Counted from the first letter of the stretch, positions 1-9,179 are shown. The stretch is DNA of 64,000 nt from Pedobacter frigidisoli (GCF_004331675.1 NZ_SJSN01000012.1:62001-126000), one strand, 5' to 3'. Program-made: numbers and translations. Notes: generated by a model from the sequence alone, not told the origin.

Positions 1-96
1 ACCCAGGAAAAGCCTAAAAAAACCAAGAAAAAAGAAGACAAATCCGAGGCGGTAAATGAGTATCTCCGCAAGTACAACAGATCAATGAAATTATAA
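1..96 (+). CDS. C-terminal tail of an unknown Lys-rich protein (5' end outside window)
   Basis: An open frame enters from the left edge and ends at a TAA at 94-96, giving 31 residues. The tail is highly basic (TQEKPKKTKKKEDKSEA, then a short helix-like end NEYLRKYNRSMKL). Basic, low-complexity tails of this kind are common on DNA-binding and mobilisation proteins of Bacteroidetes elements, and an excisionase-type gene lies 360 bp away, but nothing here identifies the family. No function is assigned. Confidence 0.5.
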   Translation, partial: TQEKPKKTKKKEDKSEAVNEYLRKYNRSMKL

Positions 97-452
97 GCTG
101 CCCTATCCAGACCTATCATTTCTACCAACGACTTATCAACTACAAAAACACTGAACTACATCATTTTAAACCGAAATCAAAATCTGTGAATATTGGTTTG
201 TCACCTACTAGCATAATAATCAAAACTGCATTAAACGCAAGTTTTGACACTCTATAATCTCGTTTTGGTGTTAAAATCGATGTTTTTGGACTTCATCTTC
301 TATCAAAGGAAAATCGAGGAAATTGGCGTTAAAGAAATTAATAATAAATATTTCTGATAATTAACAATTTAGTAAAAGTATCGTAATCTTTCCAAATTTC
401 AAAAATGTGGCATGTTAAAATTTTCTATTTGCTTTTCTTTTGTGTTTGCTTA
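97..452. other. AT-rich spacer with no recognisable gene
   Basis: The stretch between the partial Lys-rich CDS and the excisionase-like gene is AT-rich and broken by stops in all frames. I see no tRNA, no clear inverted repeat and no attachment-site duplication. It could carry the terminator of the left gene and the downstream region of the HTH gene. Confidence 0.4.
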
Positions 453-767
453 TTAATAAATCTTCACAACTATCTTGAATTTCCGTTGCTGTAAATGTCT
501 AATTGAAATAATCCATTTGGTTAGGTCTGATCTAGAAAAATAAAGGCGTTTCCCCTGCTTATAATAAGGGATTTGTCTATTATGGACTTTACTATAAATA
601 GTATTAACCGAAAGTGTTAGCATCGTAGCTGCCTGGTTGATGTTTAAAAACTGCTCTGCGCTCTCATCTTTAAGATTTTCTTTAGCTAACAGCAGTTGAT
701 ACATTTTGTCCAACTTTTCATTAATTTTTTCAACCGCTCTAGGAAGATCATCGAAAGTAGTTTTCAT
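453..767 (-). CDS. Excisionase-type helix-turn-helix protein
   Basis: A protein of about 104 residues with a C-terminal HTH_17/MerR-like DNA-binding domain. The segment LNINQAATMLTLSVNTIYSK is the helix-turn-helix, followed by IPYYKQGKRLYFSRSDL, the wing that carries the typical (K/R)xxRF-like element. The N-terminal half (about residues 8-40) is a predicted amphipathic helix. I chose the start at 767 (MKTTFDDLP) over one nine codons upstream because the helix begins there and the extra residues look non-coding. In Bacteroidetes such proteins accompany conjugative and mobilisable elements, where they act in excision or as small regulators. No integrase or relaxase is visible in the window, so this may be the edge of an element lying to the left. 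The family call is firm; the role is inferred. Confidence 0.75.
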   Translation of the reverse strand: MKTTFDDLPRAVEKINEKLDKMYQLLLAKENLKDESAEQFLNINQAATMLTLSVNTIYSKVHNRQIPYYKQGKRLYFSRSDLTKWIISIRHLQQRKFKIVVKIY

Positions 768-882
768 TGTATATTGAGAATAAAAATGAACCATATTACT
801 AGCATAAAGTTAACTCTAATAGACAGAATTGTAAACAATATGCAAACTTTGTGCAAATGATAACATAAGGTAATACAAGAAA

Positions 883-1077
883 TTATATCAATCTGTAAAT
901 CAAATATTTATAAAGCATCAATCTAATAAGCCCTCTGACTACAGGAAATAAGTGAATACCTATTTTTGGATAATTTAAGCAGTCTTCCTGAGGTAACGGG
1001 GAATTGGTTAACAAGAAACAATCGGACAGGTCGTCAATTTCATACGTATGTTCCATGTATTTTGAATTTAAATCCAA
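883..1077 (-). other. Doubtful 64-codon open frame
   Basis: An open frame starting MDLNSKYMEHTYEIDDL with a hydrophobic C-terminus. I recognise no family. It directly abuts, and slightly overlaps, the broken end of the NTF2-like remnant, so it may be part of unrelated DNA joined there by a deletion. It could be a small real protein or chance. Confidence 0.15.
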
Positions 1078-1337
1078 CAGCCATCTATATTCACCACCTG
1101 CTGACCATTGAAATGGTTAACGGTTTCTATGCTCTTTAGAAAATTCCCGAATGCTTCCGCCATTGCCTATCGGCCTTTTAGTTTCAAGATCGCTATACCT
1201 CCGGCAAAAGTTTCTGACACTGCATTTTTAGAAAACGGCTGTACCTGGCTAAGAAAATCTTTACGACCACCTAAGATAGAAACCCTGTCAACGAGTTCTT
1301 TCAATAAAATTCTATCTTCAAATTCTTTAATATTCAT
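1068..1337 (-). pseudogene. NTF2/SnoaL-like protein remnant with internal stop
   Basis: Reading from ATG at 1337 the frame gives MNIKEFEDRILLKELVDRVS, then QPFSKNAVSETFAGGIAILK and LKGR, the N-terminal alpha/beta pattern of small SnoaL-like proteins of Sphingobacteriaceae. Codon 57 is TAG (1167-1169). The same frame continues with AMAEAFGNFLKSIETVNHF and NGQQVVNIDG, which fits the family, before the homology breaks off and a TAA follows at 1068-1070. So the gene has one nonsense codon (probably a former Lys codon, AAG to TAG) and has lost its 3' half. The family call is from memory of sequence style. The break at about 1085 looks like a deletion junction. Confidence 0.6.
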
Positions 1338-1437
1338 AATTTGAGTTTACAGTGAATAAGTACAAGCAAGAACTATAGTCTTACTTTTTCTAATTTTATA
1401 AAAGCTATCTCAACGATAAGATAGCCTTGTATTAGCT

Positions 1438-1557
1438 TTATTGTGCTGAAGCAACAGTAAGGATAATCTTACCCTGAATGCTTCCCTTAGCTGCGCGCTC
1501 ATGTGATTTAAGAGCCTCTACAAGCGGAAAGGCACTCTCGACGTCAACGCGAATCGT
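1438..1557 (-). pseudogene. C-terminal fragment of a quinone/zinc-type NADP oxidoreductase
   Basis: Only the last 39 codons remain, ending at TAA 1438-1440. They read IRVDVESAFPLVEALKSHER then AAKGSIQGKIILTVASAQ. The pattern VDxxFPLxEAxxAHE...GKIxLxV is the typical end of zinc-binding-dehydrogenase/quinone-oxidoreductase proteins (MDR superfamily). Upstream of about 1557 the sequence no longer fits the family and no catalytic or NADP-binding part is left in the window. It is a truncated remnant beside the NTF2-like remnant. Confidence 0.6.
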
Positions 1558-1934
1558 TCACTATAAAAACCGTTAGCAGGCCGATAGCAGCAAAATATTG
1601 TGATTTTGGGTTCGTACAGATTCACGTTTGTCTTTAATGATTCTTCCTTTCTTTCCACTTTTGTACACAAAGACTTTTGTCCTTCTTTAAATCCTAACAA
1701 TATTGTGCTTAAGCGATATCTAATTAAATTTGCGCTACCCTCTAGCTTATCCCTCAGGTAAATGAGCTCGTTATATATGTTAACATACTATTACTCAAGA
1801 TTTTCAACGTATAATCAATTAAACTTGCTGCCAATTTTTGGCGCATTTGCGCAAACGAGGCGCAAGCGGACTGAATTTTCTCTGTTTAAGATAGAATTTC
1901 TTCGTGAAAATGAAACGTCAATTTACCGAGATCT

Positions 1935-1946
1935 CCGCAATTGCGG
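1935..1946. repeat. Perfect 12-bp palindrome downstream of the TetX-like gene
   Basis: CCGCAATTGCGG is perfectly self-complementary and lies 32 bp beyond the stop of the monooxygenase gene. There is no T-run on either side, so an intrinsic terminator is not well supported; it may be a protein site or chance. Confidence 0.3.
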
Positions 1947-1977
1947 TTTCAGGCTATTAGCGGTTCGATTTAACAAT

Positions 1978-3144
1978 TTATTCTTTTGTGCCGTTGAAAA
2001 ACTCAAGCATCTGATCCTGCGCATCTTCAGCATGCATCCATTCTATCATATCAAATGAAGTTGCCGCCTCTTGTGCAGCTCGTTCAAGCATGTGTGCTTC
2101 ATAAGCTGCAATAGCCGTTTGTGAATCTTTGAAGTTCTCATTGGTGAAACTCTCGCTTAATTCAAGCGCATCAAGCATCGCTAGGTTTACTCCTTCACCG
2201 GAAGGTGCCATTATGTGAGCTGCATCTCCCAGTAATGTTATATTGGGTTGCGTATGCCAGGTTTGGTCAAAGGGAATGCAATACTGGGGCCTTACCAACA
2301 TCGGCAAATCTACATTTTCGAATAGCTCAAGCCATACGCTGCCCCATTCAGCGAACTCTGTTTTGAACCATTGGATCAATTGTAGTCTATCCGACAAATC
2401 GATTCCGCTGGCTTTTGCCCAAATCTCATTCATTTTGCTGCTGATGTAGAAATCAATGCTACCATCGCCTTTTGCCGAAACATGCAAATATTTCCCTGCG
2501 TTAAGGGTATATATTTTACCGCCCTGCAATAATTCATATATACCAGGTGCTTTAGTTTCTCCATCGTCTATGTTTCCTTGCAGGATTGTAATACCTGTAT
2601 AGGAAGAGCGGATTGGCGTAACAAACGGACGGATTGTAGAGTTGCCGCCATCGGCTCCAATAACAATATCTGCTAAAATGGTTATGCCGTTTTTTAAAGT
2701 TATTTCCCATTGAGTGCCAGCTTTTCTCATACTCAAGAAATGACTGTTCCACAACATTGTATCAGGCGCAAGCGAATTCAATAAAAGGTCACGCAAATCA
2801 CTTCTGTCAATTTCTGGTCTGGCATCAAGACTGTCAAAATCAATTTCAGCAGATTCGTTTTCGTGTTCATCGAAAAGAATGTTGCCCATCTTATCAACAA
2901 CACGTCCTTTCTCCGCACCTGGCCGGTACATGCCTTTAAAATCATCAAGCAAATTTGCTACTTTAAGAGCCTTTAACCCCGAATTTGCGTGGAGGTCGAG
3001 CGTTGCGCCCTGAGTACGAACATTTCTATTAAAATCTCTTTCATAAATTTTTACGTCAACTCCTTTCTGTTGAAGTAATCGTGCTAATGTCAATCCCCCG
3101 GGACCACCGCCAATAATGGCGACTTTTTTATTTTGTAATAACAT
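1978..3144 (-). CDS. TetX-family FAD-dependent monooxygenase (paralogue 1)
   Basis: A 388-residue flavoprotein monooxygenase, the same length as Tet(X). The N-terminus carries the FAD-binding dinucleotide fold (KKVAIIGGGPGGLTLARLLQ), followed by YERDFNRNVRTQGATLDLH, the DG motif region (VIGADGGNSTIR) and the second FAD motif LLGDAAHIMAPSGEGVN with DALELS. The last motif lacks one residue compared with Tet(X) and with paralogue 2 (APSGEG instead of PPFAGEG). These enzymes hydroxylate aromatic or polyketide compounds with NADPH and O2 in the cytosol. Comparing substrate-contact positions of Tet(X) from memory, Gln192 seems kept but Arg213 and His234 are not, so tetracycline should not be assumed. 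It follows the AraC gene on the same strand after about 27 bp, so the two are probably one operon. Confidence 0.88.
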   Translation of the reverse strand: MLLQNKKVAIIGGGPGGLTLARLLQQKGVDVKIYERDFNRNVRTQGATLDLHANSGLKALKVANLLDDFKGMYRPGAEKGRVVDKMGNILFDEHENESAEIDFDSLDARPEIDRSDLRDLLLNSLAPDTMLWNSHFLSMRKAGTQWEITLKNGITILADIVIGADGGNSTIRPFVTPIRSSYTGITILQGNIDDGETKAPGIYELLQGGKIYTLNAGKYLHVSAKGDGSIDFYISSKMNEIWAKASGIDLSDRLQLIQWFKTEFAEWGSVWLELFENVDLPMLVRPQYCIPFDQTWHTQPNITLLGDAAHIMAPSGEGVNLAMLDALELSESFTNENFKDSQTAIAAYEAHMLERAAQEAATSFDMIEWMHAEDAQDQMLEFFNGTKE

Positions 3145-3171
3145 AATCTTGCGTTTAAATTCTACACAAAA

Positions 3172-3927
3172 TTATCGTAGTTGAAAGGTTGACAATAGTA
3201 TAAATCGGTCATTCTTGTTTTTAAACAGTTCTTTGGGTACAACACCTGAAAATTTTTTCACCTGTTTTATGAAATGATTTTGGTCTGCGAAATCAAGTTC
3301 CGGGAAAAGTTTACCTTTCGCAATATGTTCCAGCGATGCTCTAAATCGTAAAATGTTACAATACACCTTTAAAGAAAGTCCGAACTGCTGATTGAAATAA
3401 CGATTGATTTGTCTGCTGCTCCAAAATACTTGTTCAGAAAGCTCTTTAACGGTTATTTCTCCTTTTAAAGCGTAAATCAATTCGAATAATTTTTGTTTTC
3501 TCCTGTCTATTTCTCTCGGTATGAGAGAATGAATTTTTTGCGATGCTTTTTTGCAAAACGCTTCAAAATCATTCAAGTCATTGGCATTGAAATTCCAAAA
3601 ATCATCTGTTAATTTTTTTCCTTTGTTTACTAAATCTGCAACTGAAGAATTGAAGATAAACTCTAATGCAGGCAATTTAAAGCTTATAGAAAATATTGAA
3701 CTTTTTGGTGCAATTATAGCTTCGTCAGGTTGCGTGCTAATTCCTAAAAGGAAAATATTAAAAGGATCTGACCAAGATCGTGACAAGAATAAATCAATTC
3801 GGCCGTCTGGCAATGCAATGGCTTCCCTACTACTGTCCGATTGGTTTTTTAGAAACCAAAAACTTTCTACAAAGTCCGAAAGCGATTTGTCAGGTTCAAC
3901 CATTTTATACGCCAAGTCATTCTCCAT
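3172..3927 (-). CDS. AraC-family transcriptional regulator
   Basis: A 251-residue regulator. The N-terminal part (VEPDKSLSDFVESFWFLKN, ALPDGRIDLFLS) matches the DUF6597-type sensor domain found in many Bacteroidetes AraC proteins. The C-terminal half holds the two HTH motifs: ELSEQVFWSSRQINRYFNQQ, then ELDFADQNHFIKQVKKFSGV with VVPKELFK. It sits directly upstream of TetX-like paralogue 1 on the same strand and probably controls it. The inducer is unknown. Confidence 0.85.
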   Translation of the reverse strand: MENDLAYKMVEPDKSLSDFVESFWFLKNQSDSSREAIALPDGRIDLFLSRSWSDPFNIFLLGISTQPDEAIIAPKSSIFSISFKLPALEFIFNSSVADLVNKGKKLTDDFWNFNANDLNDFEAFCKKASQKIHSLIPREIDRRKQKLFELIYALKGEITVKELSEQVFWSSRQINRYFNQQFGLSLKVYCNILRFRASLEHIAKGKLFPELDFADQNHFIKQVKKFSGVVPKELFKNKNDRFILLSTFQLR

Positions 3928-4774
3928 TTTTCTCTATTAGTTCTATTCTTAGTATGTGTTCGTTTAAATGACTGCTGGCTTATAAATTGCTCTACTTTGC
4001 AGCAACTATCTCCCTACATTGGGCAGGATATGCGCTGCATTTACTTTTTTGTTTTTAACAAATATAATTATTTATAAAGCAAAAAAACGCCTTTGGCTTG
4101 CGCCGAAATGGTGTGGTTCATTTATCATAATCTCCACCTTTAGTCCTAGAAAGGGGTATCCCCACTAAACTGTCAACTGAAGAGAAATTCGCGTTTATCT
4201 ATCTGCTTTGCGATTATCAGTTTTCACCAAATGTTGCAGATCAGGTGGATATTCCGGGAGCCTTGACCAGGCTATTCCGTGCGCTTTGGAGCAACAAGTG
4301 GTGTGGCAATCAATAAAATCACATTCATAATCAATAATTAATATGCTCAAAGTGTTCCGCTTAATTGTTTGCCAATCCGGAACGAAGTCGTCAGTGACTC
4401 TGGAATGTCCACTAGAGTATGATTTACAGCAATTATTAAATCGTTCAAATTTTAAGGTCTAATTTTTGCCAACTTTGTATCAGGATATGTCTGATTTTGC
4501 TAATGTTGCAATCCTGAGCAATAGAAGTTGTTTGTTTCGCTGAAGTTCGATCATCGTTTCCTGAATGGCTATTGAAGTATCATTACGTAAATTTTATCGC
4601 ATTCTTTTATGTCGAAGTTCCATTTGATTGCTGTATCAATCTATCTAAAAGTGGTCTCAGCTGCAAAATATCCTTTTGGTTCTTAACAGAAGTTTAAACA
4701 GAAGATTTATAATCAATTATTTACATATGCTCGCGACGAGACGGAAGTTTTATTTGTATTCATTTCGGCCAATT
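3928..4774. other. Long spacer with one unexplained open fragment
   Basis: About 850 bp between the AraC gene and the MFS gene. I see no intact gene. On the + strand 4131-4316 is an open stretch without a start codon whose translation (for example LSTEEKFAFIYLLCDYQF, then a Trp-rich end) looks protein-like but matches no family I know. It could be another gene fragment, as in other spacers of this window. The rest looks non-coding. Confidence 0.3.
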
Positions 4775-6055
4775 CTACACTAATCCTGTTTTAGGTATAC
4801 ACTTTAAATACATAATCACCGCCATACCTACAATTGATGTTGCTGTTGCATACAAAATCGCCGGACTGTAAAAATAGATAGCAGCCGTAACCAATGGAAT
4901 GAGCACATTATTGGCTGATTGGAGGCTTTGGTTCACACCCTGTAATTTTCCCTGTTTGCTCTCATCGATCGATTGAGACAATTTTCCGTTATAGGTTGGT
5001 TCGAATAAGCCTGCGCCCGAGATGATAAATATAATAGCAAGGGCAATAATCATCACCGAAGCAATTAAAGTGCTTGCCACAATTAATCCCAAGCCGATTC
5101 CAAGGCCTATTAAACCGGCTATTCCTATACTTCTTTCGTTAAAACGTTTCAATAACCATGGCAATAACAACGCACGTGTGCTAACATCGAAAACACCAAC
5201 CAGCGTTAGCATGGCGCCGATAAACGCCGGCCCCCATTTATAAAGATCTTTAAGGAACAGTATAAAATTGAACTGGAAAATTCCAAGGCCTGCGTAGAAC
5301 AAGACACCCGCCACGATCAGTAACTTAACTGCTTTGATGCTGAAGATGTCTTTAAAATGAGAAAAGATATTAAAACTTTTAAGCGTCACTTTTTTAGCCC
5401 TTTTATCAGCAGCCAGTGATTCAGGCAATAGAAAATAGACAGCTATACCAGAAAGGAATATTAACCCGGCCGTAATGTAGAAGGGTAAAGCAATAGATAT
5501 ACTTCCCAGCAATCCGCCCAAAGCCGGGCCGCCCAGTTTTCCTATTCCCATAGCGGAACCTATAAAACCAAACCACTTGGAACGTTCTTTAGGTTCGGTG
5601 CTGTCGGATACATACGCATACAGTGTACTGATGTTTCCGGCCGTAAGCCCATCAATAATACGAGCCAGGAAAAGTACCCAGAGCGCTCCGCCGATACCAA
5701 ACAACACATAACCGATGACAGAACCGGATAAACTGACGAGCAAAATGATTTTTCGTCCGTACCTGTCACTTAACGCACCCAACACAGGCGCTGCAAAAAA
5801 AGTACAGGCGGCAAAAACCGATAAGAGGGCGCTCATGCCAACAACAACCCGCCCTGATGACAGGTATTTCCCTACTATAAATGGCAGGAGAGGCAGGACG
5901 ATAGACATTCCTATGGAATTCAACGCCACAATCCCTATTATGATCCATAATTGTTTTTTGGATCGTCCTTTAGGTAGCGGATTATCTCCTGGCAAACTTA
6001 TACTTGTATCGATGGAAAGGTTTTCTGCTTTCAAATCAGCGTCTTGTGATTTCAT
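4775..6055 (-). CDS. TetA-like MFS drug exporter (12 TM)
   Basis: A 426-residue inner-membrane major facilitator with about 12 hydrophobic segments. After a polar N-terminus (residues 1-32), TM1 holds IGMSIVLPLLPFIV; the loop 2-3 signature motif A is GALSDRYGRKIILL. A motif-C-like Gly/Pro-rich TM5 reads GSAMGIGKLGGPALGGLLG. This resembles the DHA1 TetA/multidrug group, which exports drugs by H+ antiport. It follows the second TetX-like gene on the same strand after 69 bp, so an oxidase plus exporter operon is likely, controlled by the divergent AraC gene. The substrate is unknown. Confidence 0.85.
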   Translation of the reverse strand: MKSQDADLKAENLSIDTSISLPGDNPLPKGRSKKQLWIIIGIVALNSIGMSIVLPLLPFIVGKYLSSGRVVVGMSALLSVFAACTFFAAPVLGALSDRYGRKIILLVSLSGSVIGYVLFGIGGALWVLFLARIIDGLTAGNISTLYAYVSDSTEPKERSKWFGFIGSAMGIGKLGGPALGGLLGSISIALPFYITAGLIFLSGIAVYFLLPESLAADKRAKKVTLKSFNIFSHFKDIFSIKAVKLLIVAGVLFYAGLGIFQFNFILFLKDLYKWGPAFIGAMLTLVGVFDVSTRALLLPWLLKRFNERSIGIAGLIGLGIGLGLIVASTLIASVMIIALAIIFIISGAGLFEPTYNGKLSQSIDESKQGKLQGVNQSLQSANNVLIPLVTAAIYFYSPAILYATATSIVGMAVIMYLKCIPKTGLV

Positions 6056-6124
6056 AGGAAAAAATTATCTGCAGGATATATCTGGCGACAATTTTTATCG
6101 TCGCCGTACCAAAAGCTTTTGAGA

Positions 6125-7279
6125 TTAAAATTGATTAATGCCTAAAATAGTCAGCATCTTTTCAAGCGCACCTTCCGAGTGCATGCGCTCACCATTTTCG
6201 AGCGATTGTTTGGCTGCCTTTGACGCTCTTTTGCGCATATTTATTTCGTAAGCAGAAATCGCTTCCTGAATCGTATTGTATTGATCAGATGTTAAACATT
6301 CGCTCAACTCCAAAGCATCAAACATAGACATGTTTGCGCCTTCGCCTGCAAAGGGCGGCATTACGTGTGCGGCATCGCCAATCATAGTTAAGTTAGGCAA
6401 GGCCTCCCAGGTTTGATCCGAAGGCATACAATAAATTGCGCGCGGGATAACCGGCGTCGCTACATTTTCGAACAGTTCATACCAAATGCTGCTCCATCCG
6501 CTGTATTCTTTTTTAAACCATTCTAATAATTGCGTTCTATCCGAATAATCCAGGCCGCTATGTGTCGCCCAGGCTTCGTCAGGCTTAAAGGTGGCATAAA
6601 AGCCCAGTCCGCCATTGCCTTTTTGACCACCCAGTATATTCTTTCCATTTCCAAAAGCCATTATTTTTCCGCCGTTCAGCAATTTATAAATATGAGGTGT
6701 GGCTATTGCTGCATCGTTAACATTAATTTCCACCATGGTAAACCCTGAATAAAAAGCTTTGATATCGGTGATGTATGGTCTGATCCTGGAATTTGCGCCA
6801 TCAGCTGCAACAACGATATCTGCGTACACAGATGAACCGTTTTTGAAATGTAGTAGCCAACCTTCATCTTGTTTTTCCATTGAAATGAAATGGCTGTCCC
6901 ATACTACCGTTTCCGGTTGTAAAGCCTCCAGAAAAATCTTTCTTAAGGAACCACGGTCGATCTCAGGGCGGGCACTTTCATAATCTTCAGGTTTTTCGTG
7001 GTCGCTGAATTTTATTTCAGCGCGTTCATTCACGATAATCCTTTTATCTGCACCCTGACGAACATTCTGCATAAATTCGTCAAATAAATTTGCCCTGCGT
7101 AATGCGGCCGCTCCGGATTCTTCATGCATATCCAGCGGTGAGCCTTGTACACGTGCATCTCTGTTAAAATCCCTCTCATACAGCTTCACGTTTGCACCGT
7201 TCAATTGCAGTATTCGGGCTAATGTTAGTCCGCTCGGGCCGCCGCCGACAATGGCGACTTGCTTATTTTGTATCAACAT
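6125..7279 (-). CDS. TetX-family FAD-dependent monooxygenase (paralogue 2)
   Basis: A 384-residue paralogue of the flavoprotein at 1978-3144. Motifs: VAIVGGGPSGLTLARILQ (FAD), YERDFNRDARVQGSPLDMH, VVAADGANSRIR, and MIGDAAHVMPPFAGEGAN, which is closer to Tet(X) (MPPFAGQGVN) than paralogue 1 is. At the Tet(X) substrate positions Gln192, Arg213 and His234, recalled from memory, this protein seems to have Glu, Lys and Gly, so its natural substrate probably differs. It is the first gene of a likely operon with the MFS exporter and is transcribed away from an AraC gene 72 bp upstream. Confidence 0.88.
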   Translation of the reverse strand: MLIQNKQVAIVGGGPSGLTLARILQLNGANVKLYERDFNRDARVQGSPLDMHEESGAAALRRANLFDEFMQNVRQGADKRIIVNERAEIKFSDHEKPEDYESARPEIDRGSLRKIFLEALQPETVVWDSHFISMEKQDEGWLLHFKNGSSVYADIVVAADGANSRIRPYITDIKAFYSGFTMVEINVNDAAIATPHIYKLLNGGKIMAFGNGKNILGGQKGNGGLGFYATFKPDEAWATHSGLDYSDRTQLLEWFKKEYSGWSSIWYELFENVATPVIPRAIYCMPSDQTWEALPNLTMIGDAAHVMPPFAGEGANMSMFDALELSECLTSDQYNTIQEAISAYEINMRKRASKAAKQSLENGERMHSEGALEKMLTILGINQF

Positions 7280-7351
7280 AATTTAATTTAGTGATTGCAA
7301 TACAAAATTGTTAAATAACTTAGAGTTAAAATATCTATACCGGACACAAAA

Positions 7352-8332
7352 ATGGTCGTAAAAGACTTTATGAATAAAGACAAGCCACAAACAGTACCGA
7401 TTGTCCTGAAAAAATTCGCTCAGTTATTAGGAACGGAAGTAAAAAACTGGCGGCTGGACATCCCGGAAAAATTTGGCTGCGGTTATTGTACCGGATTCGT
7501 TTTTAACGAGCATATCCGGATACTTATATTCAATTATGAATTGAAGGAGAACTTGACTATCGAAAACCCGGATATCGATCTTAATACAAAAACGATCCTT
7601 TTTAAGTTCCAAAACATTTTTCCTGTATCCGAAACGCTGCTGGCGGGAAAGCAATCAAAGGCTACCCCATCAGTTTTAATTGCTACCAGGAGCTTAAATA
7701 CGGACGTCGTCATTCCTATACATACAAATACTGCTACTATCAATATAGAAGTAGATGCAAATTATTTGAACGAATTATTTGACCTGTCAGAAAAATCGCC
7801 TGTTTTGCAAAGCCTTCTACAGAATACGCAACCCTTGCTTTTCGAACAAATGATCTACCCATCATTACAGAAAATCATAGATGAGATCGCATTTGAACCG
7901 GTTAAAAATATTTTTAAACCATTCTTACTTAGGGTGAAGGCAGAAGAATTAGTTTGCAAACTTTTGATCGAATTAGAAAAGCGGGATGAAAAACATCTGT
8001 ATGCCCTGAACAATCAGGATATCCAAACCATCTATAAGGTTAGAGAAAACATGATTGAGCATCTGGAAACTCCTCCAGTCATCTTAGAATTGGCAATTGG
8101 CGCCAATATGAGTCCAACCAAATTGAAACGTTTATTCAAGCAAATTTTCGGTAATAGTATCTTTAGTTATTTCCAGGAATTCAGGATGAAGGAAGCCGCC
8201 AGATTATTGAAAGAGAAAAAGCTGTCTGTTTCGGATGTAGGTTATAAACTGGGCTTTACTAACCTAAGCCATTTTTCAAGAGTCTTTGCAGACCATACGG
8301 GCATGAAGCCGAAACAATTTAGTCGCTCATAG
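7352..8332 (+). CDS. AraC-family regulator, divergent from TetX-like/MFS operon
   Basis: A 326-residue AraC protein. The C-terminal region holds HTH1 (LELAIGANMSPTKLKRLFKQ) and HTH2 (SVSDVGYKLGFTNLSHFSRV), followed by FADHTGMKPKQF, a classic AraC end. The N-terminal 200 residues have no domain I can name; this layout resembles PchR/YqhC-like Bacteroidetes regulators. A start seven codons in (MNKDKPQ, 7370) is also possible. The shared 72-bp intergenic region with the monooxygenase suggests it activates that operon. Confidence 0.85.
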   Translation: MVVKDFMNKDKPQTVPIVLKKFAQLLGTEVKNWRLDIPEKFGCGYCTGFVFNEHIRILIFNYELKENLTIENPDIDLNTKTILFKFQNIFPVSETLLAGKQSKATPSVLIATRSLNTDVVIPIHTNTATINIEVDANYLNELFDLSEKSPVLQSLLQNTQPLLFEQMIYPSLQKIIDEIAFEPVKNIFKPFLLRVKAEELVCKLLIELEKRDEKHLYALNNQDIQTIYKVRENMIEHLETPPVILELAIGANMSPTKLKRLFKQIFGNSIFSYFQEFRMKEAARLLKEKKLSVSDVGYKLGFTNLSHFSRVFADHTGMKPKQFSRS

Positions 8333-8586
8333 CTGACTAATACGCTGCAGTACTTCAATACGTATATTGATGACTATGTAGAAGGCCTTTACAAATCGTA
8401 TGGTGGTACGCTTTTTTCTACAAAACGTGATGTTCTTCGCCTAGTTACCAAAAACTATTATTTAGAGGAAGATATAGGAAAACGACCGTTCTCTAAATTA
8501 ACAAAGAACAGATTTGACCTGAAATAAATTTCATGCATCTCATCAACATCTGGACGATGAATTTTAATAAATTCTCAAAATAGATT
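8333..8586 (+). other. Spacer with a start-less open fragment
   Basis: Directly after the AraC stop an open frame runs from 8333 to TAA 8525-8527 without a usable start. Its translation looks protein-like (YFNTYIDDYVEGLYKS, later FSKLTKNRFDLK) but I recognise no family. It may be a decayed gene end; the next gene is also broken. Confidence 0.25.
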
Positions 8587-9047
8587 ATGTACAAATTAAG
8601 ACCAATATTAAAAACCTATTATGATGCTTTGGAAGAAGGCAAAGTTCTGGGAATGAAATGCGTTGACTGTGGCGATTTATCATGGCAACCCCGTTACCAA
8701 TCTGTCAAAAATGTGGAAGCACTGAGGTAGATTGGACAGAAACGGCAAATGAAGTGGTTCTAGAAGAAATCCGTTTTGAGGATTCCAGTGTTGGAGCCGA
8801 TCATACTTTCCTTAAGGCAAATGATTTTCTTGCTGATAAGGATACTCCCTATTGCATATGTGTTGGAAAGTTTCTAGATGGAACTCATGAATTTCACGGA
8901 GCTTTATATGGAATCAACGAAGATAACTTAGCCGAGTGGAAAGAAAAAATACCTTTCACTGGATTTATCCATTTTATTGATATGGCAGGCGGGTTCAAAT
9001 CGGTGGGTTTCAAATTATCCACCAAAAAGGACAATTGCACCATATAA
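8587..9047 (+). pseudogene. DUF35 zinc-ribbon/OB-fold protein, frameshifted
   Basis: From ATG 8587 the frame reads MYKLRPILKTYYDALEEGKV then LGMKCVDCGDLSW, the N-terminal helix and first zinc-ribbon CxxC of DUF35 proteins. Near 8685-8695 the frame is lost. The sequence resumes in the next frame as PLPICQKCGSTEVDW (second CxxC), then the OB-fold with FLADKDTPYCICVGKFLDG, ending at 9047. The two halves together give the usual length of about 150 residues. The break lies in a short C-run, so one lost base (or two extra) would explain it. DUF35 proteins bind acyl-CoA and partner with thiolase-like enzymes; no thiolase is nearby. A sequencing error cannot be excluded. Confidence 0.75.
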
Positions 9048-9179
9048 AACAGAACCTTTGACCTCACCATTCAACTTAAAAAATGTGTGGTTAAGTTAGA
9101 GAATAAAAGGCGGAGAATACTTTCAAAAGCAATTTCTCCGGCTTAATTATATATCCGTGACCTTAAAACCTAAAAATTC

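Noticed and set aside
2243..2449. Open frames opposite the monooxygenase and other long genes
   Set aside because: They lie on the complementary strand or in other frames of well-supported genes and have no family features.
1978..7279. Calling the two TetX-like proteins tetracycline resistance determinants
   Set aside because: Family membership is clear, but the recalled substrate-contact residues differ from Tet(X) and many relatives act on other aromatics.
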